64,000 nucleotides of DNA from Amblyomma americanum (GCF_052857255.1 NC_135504.1:138074621-138138620), one strand, 5' to 3'; counted from the first letter of the stretch, positions 20,925 through 33,460 are shown. A program made the numbers and translations. The notes: generated by a model from the letters alone, not told the origin.

Positions 20925-21465
20925 GCGTCAAATGAAATGCGAACCGTGGAAAGCCTGGCCAAAGGTCCCACTTACACATCTGCCTGTCGACAGGACACCC
21001 AGGTGCGCCCATCCGGTTTGTCATACTTTTGCTTGTGTTTTCTTTGACGTTCTTTTTCGCGTTTCACCACTCGAGCGCCAGAGTCATTATTTCTACGTCT
21101 GGAAACTCGCGCAGAGCGACCAGGTTTCATTGTTCGCTTTCCAGCGAGACGCTGATAATACGATGATGACGGAATCAAAATTATAGCCCTGCAGGCAAGC
21201 GAGCCCAGGACGCCCGCTTCACTGAACTACGCGGGCCAGAGTCGCTGCCGCCAGCGAAACCGCGGTTCGCAAGTTTCCGTACATACAAAGAATGGATGTG
21301 GCGCTCCAGTGGCAAAACGCGACAACGAACGTCAAAGAAAACAGAAGCAAAAGTATCGCAAACCGGGTGAGCGCGCCTATGCTTGCTGGCGCCAGGCTGA
21401 GGCTTAAGCTGGGCCAGTGGCTGCGCGCTCTCCGCGGGTCGCATTTGATTTGACGCTGAGAGCAC
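20925..21465. mobile_element. Fold-back element (MITE-like) in LINE-C ORF1
   Basis: Two imperfect inverted arms of roughly 180-200 bases face each other, about 20925-21115 and 21265-21465. The left arm contains gcgtcaaatgaaatgcgaac, ctttgacgttctttttcgcg and gagcgcca. The right arm reads their reverse complements at the mirror positions. LINE-C ORF1 resembles itself on both sides (ETYY before; HIFDRTAEKLRERK after), so this is an insertion. There is no transposase, and I could not fix the target duplication. A MITE or other non-autonomous fold-back is likely. Confidence 0.55.
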
Positions 21466-21563
21466 ATCTTTGATCGCACCGCTGAGAAACTGCGCGAACG
21501 TAAATCATAGCAGCTACCAATTTCCCTCAGCCGGCACGGTCCAAAAACGATCATCTGTCAAGC
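21466..21563 (+). pseudogene. LINE-C ORF1, C-terminal scrap and ORF1-ORF2 junction
   Basis: A short plus-strand stretch reading HIFDRTAEKLRERKS then a stop, consistent with the end of LINE-C ORF1 between the fold-back and the Ruka SINE. The rest is probably the spacer before ORF2. Confidence 0.4.
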
Positions 21564-21578
21564 TTTTTTACACTAACA

Positions 21579-21815
21579 GCCGCCGCGGTGGCTGAATGGC
21601 TACGGCGCTCGGCTGCTGGCCCGAAAGACGCCGGTTCAATCCCGGCCGCCGCGGTCGGATTTCGGTGGAGGCGAAAATATAGGGGCCCGAATAATGCACA
21701 ATGTCAGTGCGCGTTAAAGAACCCCAGGTGGTCGAAATTTCTGGAGCCCTTCACTACGGCGTCTCTCATAGCCTGAGTCGCTTTGGGACGTTAAACCGCC
21801 ATATACCATAAACCA
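21579..21815 (+). mobile_element. Ruka-type tRNA-derived SINE, complete, 15-bp TSD
   Basis: A complete SINE of 237 bases flanked by the exact 15-bp duplication ttttttacactaaca at 21564-21578 and 21816-21830. The tRNA-like head has an A box TGGCTGAATGG (21589-21599) and a B box GGTTCAATCCC (21633-21643). The body holds the ccccaggtggtcgaaatttc and ggagcccttcactacggcgt phrases, and the 3' end reads ccatataccataaacca. From memory this is the Ruka family described from ticks. It would be moved in trans by a LINE machinery. Confidence 0.88.
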
Positions 21816-21830
21816 TTTTTTACACTAACA

Positions 21831-23499
21831 TTCGCACTATAATACCCAAGCGTGATTACTTATGTAGTCTTAACAGCTCATCATCCAGAAACGTCGTTCT
21901 GCTAACTCAAACATTGGTAAATTCATCAATTGTAGGTTGCGAAATCCGGCCCGAACTTCCTGATTTCTATAGACTCTGGAAAGACAGACCTGACGGCTGC
22001 CGAGGCAGCGGCGTTCTTATCGCTGCCAAGCACCTCCTAAATTGTTCCACTGTTAACATAGTAGCCTCGTTGAAAATTATTTGAGTGTGCTGTCATGCTT
22101 CATCCCCTCGCGTACTCATCGGTATATGCTATGGACCGCGTGATACAGACAGATATTTCATAACGCTCATTCCTCACACGCTGGATTCGCTAATCTTACC
22201 TTACCCCAGCACCCCAATTTTGCTTTTCGGCGATTTCAACTTTCCCTCCGTAGATTGGAATCGTATGCCCCAAACCTATCAAAAAGTCAGCCATCTAGTG
22301 AATTCCTAAACACATGCTTAACTATCAGCCTGTCTCAAATTCTTTCTGAGCCCACCCGCAGGATTGACCATACATCAAACATTCTCGACCTTATTTTGAC
22401 TTCTCACCCTGACGAATTCTGTGCTCCTTCGTACATTACGGGCCTTTGTGACCACGTTGTACTTCACACTACCTTTTCTACCAGCGTTACCAAAAGTCAT
22501 AAATCCAAAATGTACTAACGCTATACGACAAAGCAGACTACATTATTATGAATCTTCACCTTCTTGTTTTTCATAACCATTTTACTTCTACCTACCACTT
22601 ACGTTCTGCTCAGTCAAACTGGTCTCTCTTCAAATCATAATTACTGCGTTTGATTCGACTTTACATCCTTACCATCAGCATAGCAGAGCGAAAACGTTCT
22701 CCATGGCTTAATATTACACTACAGCGTTTAAATAACAAGGAAAATCGCCTTTTCCATTCAACCATGTTATTTGACACCAAATGCACCTGGAACAAATAGC
22801 ACACAACTGCCAAGCAGTATTCCGATCTCGCTACCCAAACAAAACGCCAGTTCTTTTCCACTACCCTACCTGAAATGTTGCAAAGCAACCCTAAGCGCTT
22901 CAGGAAAAACAATCATCCCTAATGTAGATAATACTATTTCTCTCATTGACAGCATTGGCTCACCAGTAGGCGTATCGGACTTACCCCACGTCTTGAACCA
23001 TTGAGTACGTCCCTCTTGAACTATTCAGTTTTTACTAATGAAACAACTCATGATGTCCCTGATCTTCTGCCTTTGCCGCATCCGCCACTTGACAGGCATC
23101 ACCTTCAACGCACATGGTATTGTTAATATTATCGATTCGCTAAAATGTTCATCTTCCTGCGGTATCGAAGGAATTAATTCCAAAGTCTTAAAAAAACACT
23201 AAACATGTTTGCAGTCCTATTCTTTTCCTCATTTTTCAACAGTCGTTTGATACTGGCTCTGTTCCACATCACTAGTGAACAGGGAAGATCATTCCAGTTT
23301 TCTAGAAAGGTGACCCATCATCCCCATGTAATTACCGACCCATTTCGCCAACCACTGTATGCTCTAAGATAATGGAAGACGTCATTTACTGTAATGCTGC
23401 CACATTTCTAACATCGGTCAACTTTTTTTCATCCATATCAACACGGATTCCGGAAAGACAACTCATGTGAAATCCAAATAGCTCTGCTCCTGCGTGACC
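21831..23499 (+). pseudogene. LINE-C ORF2: endonuclease and N-terminal RT
   Basis: Degenerate ORF2 starting right at the Ruka target duplication. Endonuclease blocks are RNVVLLTQTLVNSSIV, RGSGVLIAAKHLL, GICYGPRDTD, LLFGDFNFPSVDW and NILDLILTSHP, then CDHVVLH. RT sequence from about 23150 includes SCGIEGINSKVLKK and CNYRPISPTTVCSK, and ends at HQHGFRKDNSCEI. Frameshifts and stops (for example TGA at 22081) occur throughout. It is interrupted at 23500 by RTE-2; the RT palm continues at 27341. Confidence 0.75.
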
Positions 23500-26400
23500 G
23501 GCCTGGGGTGCAGCCTTATCTCATTGACCTGAACCGACAACGCACTCCCTCACCAGAACAGGATTTGTCCACCCTGGTGCAGTACTTGGCCACAGTCTTC
23601 CATGACCAAACTAACTAACCGCCGGCCCTCGGTCCACAGCGGCTGTGAAGCAACTGACCAAGGCGGCTGTCAGACCTGTGACGCATCGGAGGGTGCTAAT
23701 AATCTCTGGTTCCAGACAGGTCGCCATTGGAATCTAAACCTGGCAACGTTTAACACTAGAACCTTATCTAGGGAGGCTAGTCTAGCGGCGCTGTCCGAGA
23801 AACTAGCCGGCATTAAATGGGATGTTTGAGGCTTAGTGAAGTTAGGAGTACAGGTGAGGCATATAGAGTACTAAAGGACGGGCACATACTATGCTATTGC
23901 GGATTAGCGGATAGACGAGAAATAGGTGTGGGATTCCTGATTAATCAGGATATAGCTGACAACGTAGAGGAGTTCTATAGTAATAACGAAAGGGTGGCAG
24001 CTCTCGTAATTAGGCTTATAAGAGGTATAAGATGAAGGTAGTGCAGCACTACACGCCAACATGTAGACATGATGACCAGACTGTCGAAAGCGTCTATGAA
24101 GACGTGGAATCGGCAATGAAGAAAGTATAAACACAGTACACTATACTGATGGGCGACTTCAATGCGAAGGTGGGCATTAAGCAGGCTGGCGACCATGCGG
24201 TAGGCGACTATGAGATAGGTTCTAGGAATAGCAGGGGAGAGCTATTTGTTGAGTTCGCAGATAGCAATAATTTACGCATCATGAACATTGCTACGGACCT
24301 ATCAATATATTCTTCCGCAAACGAGAGAACAGGAACTGGACCTGGAAGAGCGCTAATTGTGAGAGTAAAAATGAAATTGACTTCATGCTATGCGCTCACC
24401 CTGGTACCGCGCAGGATGTGGAGGACCTCGGAAAAGTGCGTGGTAGCGACAACAGAATGGTAAGGTCTCGAATCAGCATAGTCTTTAAGAGGAAACTGAA
24501 GATGCTAGTGAAAAGGAAGTCCATTAACCAGCTAGCAGTGAGGAAAAATAGAGGAATTCGGGATATCGCTGCAGAACAGATATTCAGCTTTAACTGAGCA
24601 AGACGATCTTAATGTTGATACAATGAATGATAATCTGACGGCCATCATAACCGAGTGCGCAGTAGAAGTAGGCTAGGCGGTAATACTGTTCGACAGGGTG
24701 CCGACAAGCTAACACAGGAGACGAAAGATGCGGTTAAGAAACGTCAAAGCTTGAGGGCGTCCAACCCTACAGACAGAATACAACTAGAAGAGCTATTCAA
24801 GTTAATAAGCCCAAGGTAGGCGACATAAGAAAGTATAATATGGAGAGAGTCGAGCATGTTCTAAAAACGAAGGTAGCTTAAAATCGGTGAAGCGGAAACT
24901 AGGCATAGGTAGAAACCTGATCTATCCATTAAGAGGAAAGGGGGCAATCTCATTAGCAATATGGATCACATAGTTAAAGTAGCCGAAGAGTTCTATACAA
25001 ATCTATACAGTAGCCAACGTAATGAAAACGTTCCCTTACCAGAAACAGAAAACCCGTCCCTCCTCACGTCATACAGGCCAATTTCATTACTTGGCACATG
25101 TGCTAAATTGCTTGAACACATAATATTCAAATACATATCTGCCTTTCTGAATGACAACGCAATAATTGACACTAGACAACATAGGTTTAGGCGAGGGTTT
25201 TCCACCGTAACTCAGCTCATCGAAACAGTTCTTAATTTAGCAGCAGCTTTAGATAAGCAAAGCCAAGATGACATAATTTTGCTCGATTTCAAAAAAGCAT
25301 TTGACCACCGTCTCTTACTCCAAATTACTGTTGAAACTACGACCCATACTAAATAACAGCACTTTAATTGACTGGATTCAAGAATATCTCTCTTTACGGA
25401 AGCAATGTGTTCAAGTCAATGATGCAGCTTCTTCTTCCGCAAACGTTCACTCAGGCATTCCACAAGGCTCAGTTTTACTTGGTCCGCTATTCTTTCTGAT
25501 TTTCATAAATGATATCGTCAGTGACATAAGCGTCAAGATCAGGCTTTTTGCAGAAGACTGCGTCCTGTATCATGAAATACGTAAAGCGAACGACTAGGCA
25601 GTTTTAAACACCTCCCTATCTAAAATACAAACTTGGTGCTCGGTATGGCAGAAGACTATTAATCTTAAAGAGACCATGGCAGTGACCGTTACACCAAAAA
25701 GAACCCCTTAACATTTGCTTATAATATCAACAGCCAGTGCTTATCTGTCGTTCTCCGCCTACACGGTTGACTACCCAACGGTTTCGTCATTCCTCTGTGC
25801 ACTTGCGCATAAATCCTGAGTCACATGTGCCTCTCCCCACAAAAATGACATTCATGTTGTAAATAGTATATTGTGTTTTTGTTTTTGTTCTGATTTATTA
25901 TTCAGCGTCTTGTATCTTGTTTGCTGATTTTGATGTTTTTAAATTTGTTGATTTGTTTTTTCCACTCCTGCCTAAGGCCTGATAATAAGGCTGGCAGTAC
26001 CTGTAAAATAAATAAATAAATATTATTGATAGAGAAAGTAGCGCACAGCAATGCGTCATGCCGCTAGTAACGAAAGAGGAAATAAAGAAAGCCTTAGGAG
26101 CAATGCAGAAGGGAAAATAAGCTGATGAGGATCAGGTAACAGCAGATCTATTGAAAGACGGAAGGGAGATACTGCTGAAAAATAGCCACCCTGTATGCGC
26201 CATGCCTTATGACTTCGACCGTACCAGAAGTTTGGAAAAACGCAAATATAATCTTACTTCATAAGAAAGGAGACGCCAAGGACTTGAAAAATTACAGACC
26301 GATCAGCTTACTGTCAGTTGCCTACAATGTATTTACTGAGGCAATCGCTAACAGTGTCAGGGCAGCCTTAGGCTTTAATCAACCAAACGATCAGGCAGGC

Positions 26401-27340
26401 TTTCCTAAAGGATATTCCACACTAGATCATATTCATACTATATATCAGATGATAGATAAATGCGCAGAATATAACCAACCCCTATATATAGCATTCGTTG
26501 ATTATGAGAAAGCATTTGGCTCAGTAGAAACCTCGACAGTCATGCAGGCATTGAGGAATCCGGGTTTAGAAGAGCCCTATGATGAACTACTAGAAGATAT
26601 ATTTATATAAACTGTGCAGCTACTATTGTCCTCCATAAAGTCAGAACTAAATTTCCAATAAGCAAGGGCGTCAGGCAAGGGGACACAATCTCGCCAATGA
26701 TATTCATCGCCCATTCAGATCAATTATTCAGAGGCCTCAATTGGGAACAGTTGGCGATAAGATTTAATGCAGAATATTTAAATAATCAGCGATTCGCTAA
26801 TGACATTGCCTTCCGTAGTCAGTCATGAGATGAACTGCAAATCCTGATCAATGATAAGACAGACAGAGCAGTACGGTCAGCCTAAAATTTAACATGCAGA
26901 AAACCAAAGTAATGTTCAACAGTCTAGCAAGGGAACAGAAGTTTACAATTGGCAACGAGGTGCTGGAAGTGGTAAATGAGTACGTCTACTTAGGGCACGC
27001 AGTGACAGCTGATCGGGATCGTGAGAGGAAAATAACTAGAAGGATAAGATTGGGATACAGCGCATACGGCAGATTCTCTCAGATCATAAATAGCAAGTTA
27101 CCAATATCCCTCAAGAGAATAGTATACAACAGCTGTATCTTTCCGGTTGTCACCTAATGGGCAGAAACGTGTTGACTAACGAAAAGGGTTCAGCTTAAGT
27201 TAAGGACAGCACAGCGAGCCATGGAAAGGAAAATGCTAGGTGTAACGTTAAGAGGCCGGAAGTGGGCAGAGTGAGTGAGGGAACAAACGCGGGTTAATGA
27301 TATCCTTGTCGAAGTAAAGAGGAAGGAATGGGCTTGGGGT
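23500..27340 (+). mobile_element. RTE-2, degenerate RTE copy split by LINE-D
   Basis: A second copy of the RTE family, nucleotide-similar to RTE-1 along its length, starting at the ggcctggggtgc of the 5' leader (the equivalent of 17786) and so lacking the tRNA-like module. Coding blocks include LATFNTRTL, MGDFNAKVG, NYRPISLLSVAYN and LPISLKRIVYN, with many stops and frameshifts. The catalytic FADD is changed to FAND. Sequence between about 25020 and 26025 is LINE-D. The copy ends abruptly near 27340, inside the block that reads WAWAGHV in RTE-1, so the last ~160 codons and tail are missing. Confidence 0.85.
25024..26020 (+). mobile_element. LINE-D, 5'-truncated CR1/Jockey-type LINE inside RTE-2
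   Basis: A truncated LINE inserted in RTE-2. It begins in the RT with SYRPISLLGTCAKLLEHIIF and DIILLDFKKAFDH, then after a frameshift SGIPQGSVLLGPLFFLIFIN and IRLFAEDCVLYH. The catalytic aspartate pair reads AED instead of ADD, and a stop follows at about 25597. The thumb is lost. A 3' untranslated region follows and ends in (AAAT)n near 26000-26018. RTE-2 sequence resumes at 26026, matching RTE-1 from cagtgcacagcaatgcgtca. Confidence 0.75.
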
Positions 27341-28309
27341 TGGACCGCAATATCCCAACTGATGCACTATATCTATATTTCGAGAACGCTTTCCATTAAT
27401 TACCCCGTTCCCGCCTTTTACTTCAAAATGTCTCTGTTAATTATTCATCCTTGTGTCTTGAACTGTATTCGAAGCTTTGTAACCGACCGCGTGCAATTTG
27501 TTTCCGGTAATGGCTTCTCATCATGTGACTCACACATTCTTTCAGGAGTACCCCAAGGCACAGTTCTTGGCCCCTCGCTCTTTCTAATATATATTAACGA
27601 CCTGCCTTCAACAGTAACATCCAGCATCCGCGTTTTCGCGGATGACAACGTACTCTATCACCCCGTAACTAATGCCGAGGATGCTTACATCCTCCAAAAT
27701 GACCTGGATAACATACAGCTGTAGTGCACAACGTGGCTAATGTCTCTAAATACTACACAGACTGTACAAATTTGTTTTCACTACCGCCGAAAAAATACTC
27801 CGCCTAATTATAAAGTTAACGGTACTCCCTTTATTTTTAATAACTCTTTTAAGTATCTTGGTATTAACCTCACTACTGACTTATCATGCTATTTCCACAT
27901 TAAACACATAATAAATTCATCTAATCGAGCATTTGAGTATCTCCGTCATAACCTACGCACTCTTCCTGTAATTACTTTCTGATACAACGCTCGTGCGCCC
28001 TAAACTCGAATACGCTTTAGCAATATTTGACCACTATCATTCTAACCTTATCACAGGCCATGAATTTGTTCAGAATCGTGACTCTTGCTTTATTTTTCAA
28101 ACTACTCGCGATACTGTAGCATATCCGCCTTAAAGTTCCAACTACAACTTCCTTCTCTCATTTCCCATCACCGAATTTTACGTCTCTGCCTTTATAACAA
28201 GTTTTTCCATTCTACACCCCGTGACAGTCAGCTTAATCTTCCAGTACGTCGAACACCCCGCACAGGCCATCCTAACAGCGCCATCCCACATTGTGCCCGC
28301 ACTACTACT
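27341..28309 (+). pseudogene. LINE-C ORF2: RT palm and thumb
   Basis: Continuation of LINE-C after RTE-2. RT blocks are PCVLNCIRSFVTDRVQF, LSGVPQGTVLGPSLFLIYIN, IRVFADDNVLYHP (catalytic pair intact) and FKYLGINLTTDLS. Thumb sequence (SALKFQLQLPSLISHH, LRLCLYNKFFH) leads to the (AAT)n tail of a SINE at 28310. A premature stop at 27721-27723 and frameshifts break it. Confidence 0.75.
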
Positions 28310-28680
<371 letters not shown>

Positions 28681-28797
28681 AAGTCATTTTTTGTGCACAC
28701 AGCTCGCGCCTGGAATTACCTTCCCTGCCGCTTAGCGCTAATCTCTGATCGTGCTCATTTTAACACTGATATCGAGGAAGCCATGTCGTCGTCATGA
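28681..28797 (+). pseudogene. LINE-C ORF2 C-terminus and stop
   Basis: After the SINE the LINE-C frame resumes: KSFFVHTARAWNYLPCRLAL and the final HFNTDIEEAMSSS, with the stop TGA at 28795-28797. This C-terminal tail is typical of Jockey/CR1-type ORF2. About 100 bases of 3' untranslated sequence follow, ending in aaataaacacaaaaataa. Confidence 0.75.
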
Positions 28798-28897
28798 TTC
28801 CCAAGCAACATTCATTGCTGACCGCCGTTCTTGCGCCCACTCCTCATGTAATGTCCCGCCAGGGACCTTTGAGATACAAATAAACACAAAAATAACC

Positions 28898-30825
28898 ACA
28901 TGGTTCGGTTATTACTAGTGCGTTCGATGACAACATGTATTGGCAACTGGCAGCTTGCTCTAAACAAACCGACATCAAACTTCTCAAGATCTCTGTGTAT
29001 TAACGCGTACGGCACGCATGGCCCCGTGAAAGAGGAGCCCAGAATAACAATAGTTTCTCGAAAGTGCTGAGAGTGAAAAAAGGTTGTGTGCTAGTTCATT
29101 CAGTAAGGGCAGGCGCAGGAATTCCTGGAAACCGTGGTTTCATATTTCGCTTGTATATGGTTGGCGAGGAATCATGTCGTAGCAGTACATCTCTTTTAGC
29201 GGAAAACCTCCATGAAATACCCTACTGCAAGAAATATCCTTTACCAGGCTGTCGCTGAACTTTCACTGAAGGTAAGGTTATCAAAATGCAAAACCTCCTA
29301 TAAAATAATTTTATTCCGCCCACAGAGTAGAGCAGCACTGTGAAGCTACCGATTTGAGCGCCAAGTCCATGTCTTTGGCCGAACGGTGGCGAATAAGAAT
29401 TACAAATTACTAGACCGCATCTTCGCGGTGTTTCGGCGATGGACGAAGCGCCCTTTAGGATTCTCTCACAGACGGCAGCGCCTATTTTCCGTCTTGGTAA
29501 GTTTGCGCACCTATATGCTCAATAATCAGCTTCTTAATTTCCATTCCCTTCTGGTCATATGCGAACGTGGATCATCTTCTTTCGGCTACCCCACAGCCAC
29601 TTCTCCGCAATCATCCCCCTCGCCCCCTTTCCTACTGGCAGGTGTGACTGGACACGGCGGCTTACGTTTTCAAGTTGCATCTTGTCCGCTTGCCTTAGGT
29701 ACACCTTTAGGATCATGATTTAACCTGTAACGAAGTTTTCATTTCAATGGTGCACTCTGTTGGTTCGAGTCGGTCGTACATCGCTTAGCAAGGGACTGTG
29801 CAACAAAAACAAGGACGCGAAGAGCACAAGGACAGGCGTCTATTTTTGTGCTCTTCACTTCCATGTTTCTGTCAAGCATACCCTTGCTTGAAGACGTCTT
29901 CCTCTGTTTAACAAGACACTCCACAGTGAACTAGGACACCCAGTAAGCCTTGGCAACGGACGACGAGTGGGCCTTATCTTCGCCAACGTAGTTGACAATC
30001 TGCGACGGCGTTGCTTCGGTAGGTCTCTCTTCGATCGAAGCACACGAGTGCTGAGCGCGCTGCACTAGCACCACGCAGACACTTAAGGCATGCCCCCACC
30101 AGTGTGACATCAGCCCCGTCAGAGAGTCCTGAAATTTATTTTCACCGCATCTGACAGATTATCTACACTTACTGATGCTCAAAGGATAACATTAGTCGTT
30201 ATTATATAAATATTTTTCTCCTCATTATAGCGACCATTTGCTGCTTTGAAGGGGCTGAGGGAGATAATAGTAAAAATAAAACATTAAAATTCACTTGAAG
30301 TTCCATTTACGTGCCGGACATAGATTCAAAACAAGAACGAACAATTGCGCAGAACCCGCAAGTACTAGGAAAAAGTCGCAGCCCTTTTGTACGGACTTTG
30401 TAATAAAACAATGAAAGGAAGGCGCGGCAAGCGAACGATACGATTATATTAATTGCATACAAGCGATGCTCATATTGTTGTTGTTGTTACCCTCACAGTG
30501 CTCGTATTCTGAGCACTGACTGCGGCTCCATCCTTTTCATCTATCTGTATGCCACTTCACCTTTCTCACCTGGGTTACTCATCTTGATCGCTTGGGCTGT
30601 TCACTCAGGGGTACTTGTCAAATTGCGGGTTGGATTAAACCTGGTCGGTGAATTCCTGACTAGCACATGGTGGAGGTCCCTGGTAGCAGAGGCTGAGCGG
30701 CAGGAACCAAGGTCGCCGGCGTTCTCCTCTTGGAACATCACGGTTAGTGCACACAAGCGGCGACTGGAACGCAGCTCCAGGCGGAAGCAGGGGAAGAGGC
30801 AATGGAGGCAAAAATTCAGCTTTGC
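28898..30825. other. Unassigned
   Basis: No gene recognised. Around 29810-29870 an imperfect inverted pair (gaagagcacaa ... ttgtgctcttc) recalls the fold-back termini of PLEs but is too short to call. A gttgttgttgtt run occurs near 30480. Confidence 0.3.
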
Positions 30826-31250
30826 AACACTCCACTGTTTACTCACCGTTTTTCCTTGTTTATGGCCATCCTCCAACTACCCTTCTCGACGCCTCTTTCA
30901 TCCTGACGTCTGTGAGCTCCTTCCCGTCTGTTCCTGACCAGTTCCTTTCCAGAGTGGCCTGATACCATCACCTTGCTCAGCTCGAAACTCTAGTCTGCCA
31001 GGAAGAGCGCAAGAGTCGCTACTACGCGACGCATCGCCTTGACTCCTTCCGCCCTGGAGGCGAAGTCTTACTTTGGAGGCCTTCAGGTACACCTGATCTT
31101 TCCGACAAGTTTCAGCGTCGTTTATTGGTCGGTCCCTCCTTGGTGCTGAAACTTCTCCAGAAAACTCCCGCCTCACTGCTGTGGATCCTCCTGCAGACCT
31201 CTGTCACCGAGGGTCAGAAATTCTTCACGTTTCCAGCCTGGAGCCTTTAA
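30826..31250 (+). pseudogene. Ty3/gypsy LTR retrotransposon: integrase C-terminal fragment
   Basis: Degenerate pol fragment matching the C-terminal part of gypsy-type integrase. It reads HSTVYSPFFLVYGHPPTTLL (the end of the catalytic core, the conserved F-x-x-x-Y-G-x-x-P pattern), DQFLSRVA, KSRYYATHRLDSFRPGGEVL and PDLSDKFQRRLLVGPSLVLK, the SH3-like C-terminal domain. A stop near 30960 and frameshifts are present. No LTR or protease/RT lies next to it, so it is an isolated scrap. Confidence 0.7.
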
Positions 31251-32703
31251 TTTGGCGCACCGCGTCAGACAAATCGCGGCCAGGCCAGCAAGAGTTTACC
31301 GATATGAATATAAACATTTTGGAACCCTACTCTGTCATTTGAGGATTTTTGAATAATTTGAGTACGCAGTATATATAATGGAAAGAGCGGAGAGGTTATA
31401 AAACTCTCATTCAAGAACCCAATGTTTCTGTAAGCAAAACGCTCTTATTAAAAACAAAATTTATACATGAATGAAGTTAAACAAATTGCCAACACGTACG
31501 AATACCAAATCTCTCGTTTTTACCTTATGCATAAAACATTGCAGCTTTATCAAGAAAATAAGGTGTAATTTTTGTTCAAAAGATTCGGTTTTATGCATCT
31601 CTGGAAGGAATGAAGTCTAGATATCGGTTTTTGAATTGAAGTAAGATTGTTCTAATATGATTATTCCGACATTATATTTATTGATTCCCGGACGTCCTCA
31701 TACCACTCCTAGGGCTGTTGTTTAGCGGTTAAGGGATGGCCCCGCAGTGGCTATTGCTGCCAACCCAGGGGAATGTGCGATGCAGGTTGCTTCTTTCGGT
31801 TAAGTTCTTGAGACCAATCATTAATTTAACTGGTCAGTCTGCTCCCAATCCGATGGGAATTTTGTGATGACTCCACAAGGTTACGTGACCTAGGTTGCTT
31901 ACCTAGGTTGCGTCTCCGGTGAATTTCGCTGAAACAGCCGACGCCGAAAACGACGACAGATTTTCTGAACATGTCTGAAGGACACCATCATCATCATCAA
32001 CGGGAGTCTTCACGCTGTCGCGTTAAAACAGATCAGACACAGTAAAGAAAAAGCACTGACGCATTCTACGCCGGTGTTAATTTTTCAACTATATCCTGTA
32101 TGTTTGGGGAAAAGTTATTATTGAAATGATCGTTCATTAACTGGACCAACAGTTTGCGCTTCTCCACAAGCAAGCATCGATCCCAATGAAGCAAACAAGC
32201 AATTATGTTCATCCGCATTGACCTAAGGGGCGCTGCAATACACTACAAAGTCTGACAAACAGGAATGCGACGCACATAGCTAAGTTCGCTCACTTGAGAA
32301 ACCAATTAACACCGCAAAGGCTGTTGCACCGGCTCAAAAGTACTTTGGATGTTGTGAGTAAGCGCCACACAAGATGCGCTCACACGGGATATGCACGCCA
32401 TAACGATCCCACTGTATAGTTGGCAGATGAACTTGGTTTTGTCCATTCCTGAAAAATTTTGCGCAAATGCGGCGTTAGGTGGCCAGCCTGATACCGATTT
32501 CTTCTCTTTTGTTGTGCTTCTCTCTAATACTTGTCATTTCGCCGTTTCACTGCCACTACTCCATCCTGTTTGTGTAATCCGCCGTGAAACAGCGGGCCTG
32601 CTGGCGCGTCAAACGCTCAACGAACTCCATTAACAGTTGTGTAGCAGTTTGAAACAAACAATTCTGTACAGTACCCTTGGCGACCTCCTCTTGCTGAAAG
32701 CAA
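31251..32703. other. Unassigned
   Basis: AT-rich, no coding resemblance. 31710-31980 (gttgtttagcggttaaggga through cagccgacgccgaaaacgac) has the look of a dispersed repeat, with a duplicated acctaggttgc, but I cannot name it. A short ATC run lies near 31990. Confidence 0.3.
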
Positions 32704-33460
32704 TGCCTTTGGAGGACATCGAGGAGATTTATACTTTGATTGCCCAAGAGCAGGAGAGGCGATCTTCAGACGAATATGGCCTCATCAACCAAACGAACAT
32801 GCCAGGCCGCATCTTTCCAGACATACTTATTTAGGCTTGACAGGTGACACGTCTATGACCTGCTGCATTGCCTGAAGATGCCTGACGTGATGTTGTGCAT
32901 GCAACGGCTGCAGGTGCCAGGACACAAGGTCCTCTGCAAGCTGATGTGGCGTTTCGCCTATCCTAATAGGCTGTTGGCCTCGCAAGCGCTTTTCGGCCAA
33001 CATGCATCGGCAATTTCAAGCACTGTGGGAAAAATAATGGCTCATATCCGGTGCTACTTAGCCCGCTTGCGTGTAAAGTTGACAACGCACCGTAGGCTAT
33101 CCATTTCCAGCTGCGGTAAATTCTCGGATGAGAAGCAATTTTTTGTTTCTGAGGAAAGCGCACAGTTCCTGACCTCTGTATTCTTTTGTGTTCATTTTTA
33201 TATTTTTCTCAGGCTATCCATGAATAGATGCTCCGCTAAAAAACAACGGTTCGCGTTTCATCGTCGGGACAGCTCAACACATCTGCCAGCCGTCAGTTGA
33301 CCAGCAACTGTACTTTTCGGGACATAAACGGGGCCATGGCGAAATACCGGGCATTTGTGGCTGCTAACTGAACTGGCTGCTAACTGCTGTGGCTGCTAAC
33401 TGCTAACTGCTAACTGAATCGTCTGCTAACTGAACGGCCCGTACCGCGGACCATGCCTAA
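32704..33460 (+). pseudogene. HARBI1-like (PIF/Harbinger) transposase fossil
   Basis: Broken plus-strand coding sequence of a DDE nuclease of the HARBI1/PIF-Harbinger group, which cuts and pastes DNA in the transposon form or is domesticated in the host form. Blocks in order: LEDIEEIYTLIAQEQERRS, VLCKLMWRFAYPNRLLASQ, LFGQHASAISSTVGKIMAHI, then after an AT-rich stretch GTAQHICQPSVDQQLYFSGH and KRGH, the catalytic-core region that normally starts DGT-R-ICRP. A short minisatellite (33364-33437) interrupts it, and NGPYRGPCLNAG resumes the family's GPYEGRRHD-like block. Several frameshifts and stops make it non-functional. No terminal inverted repeats were found. Confidence 0.65.
33364..33437 (+). 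repeat. Minisatellite based on ctgctaactg
   Basis: Tandem imperfect copies of (g)ctaactg, with seven ctaact cores in about 75 bases, inside the HARBI1-like fossil. Replication slippage in decaying sequence is the simplest explanation. Confidence 0.75.
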
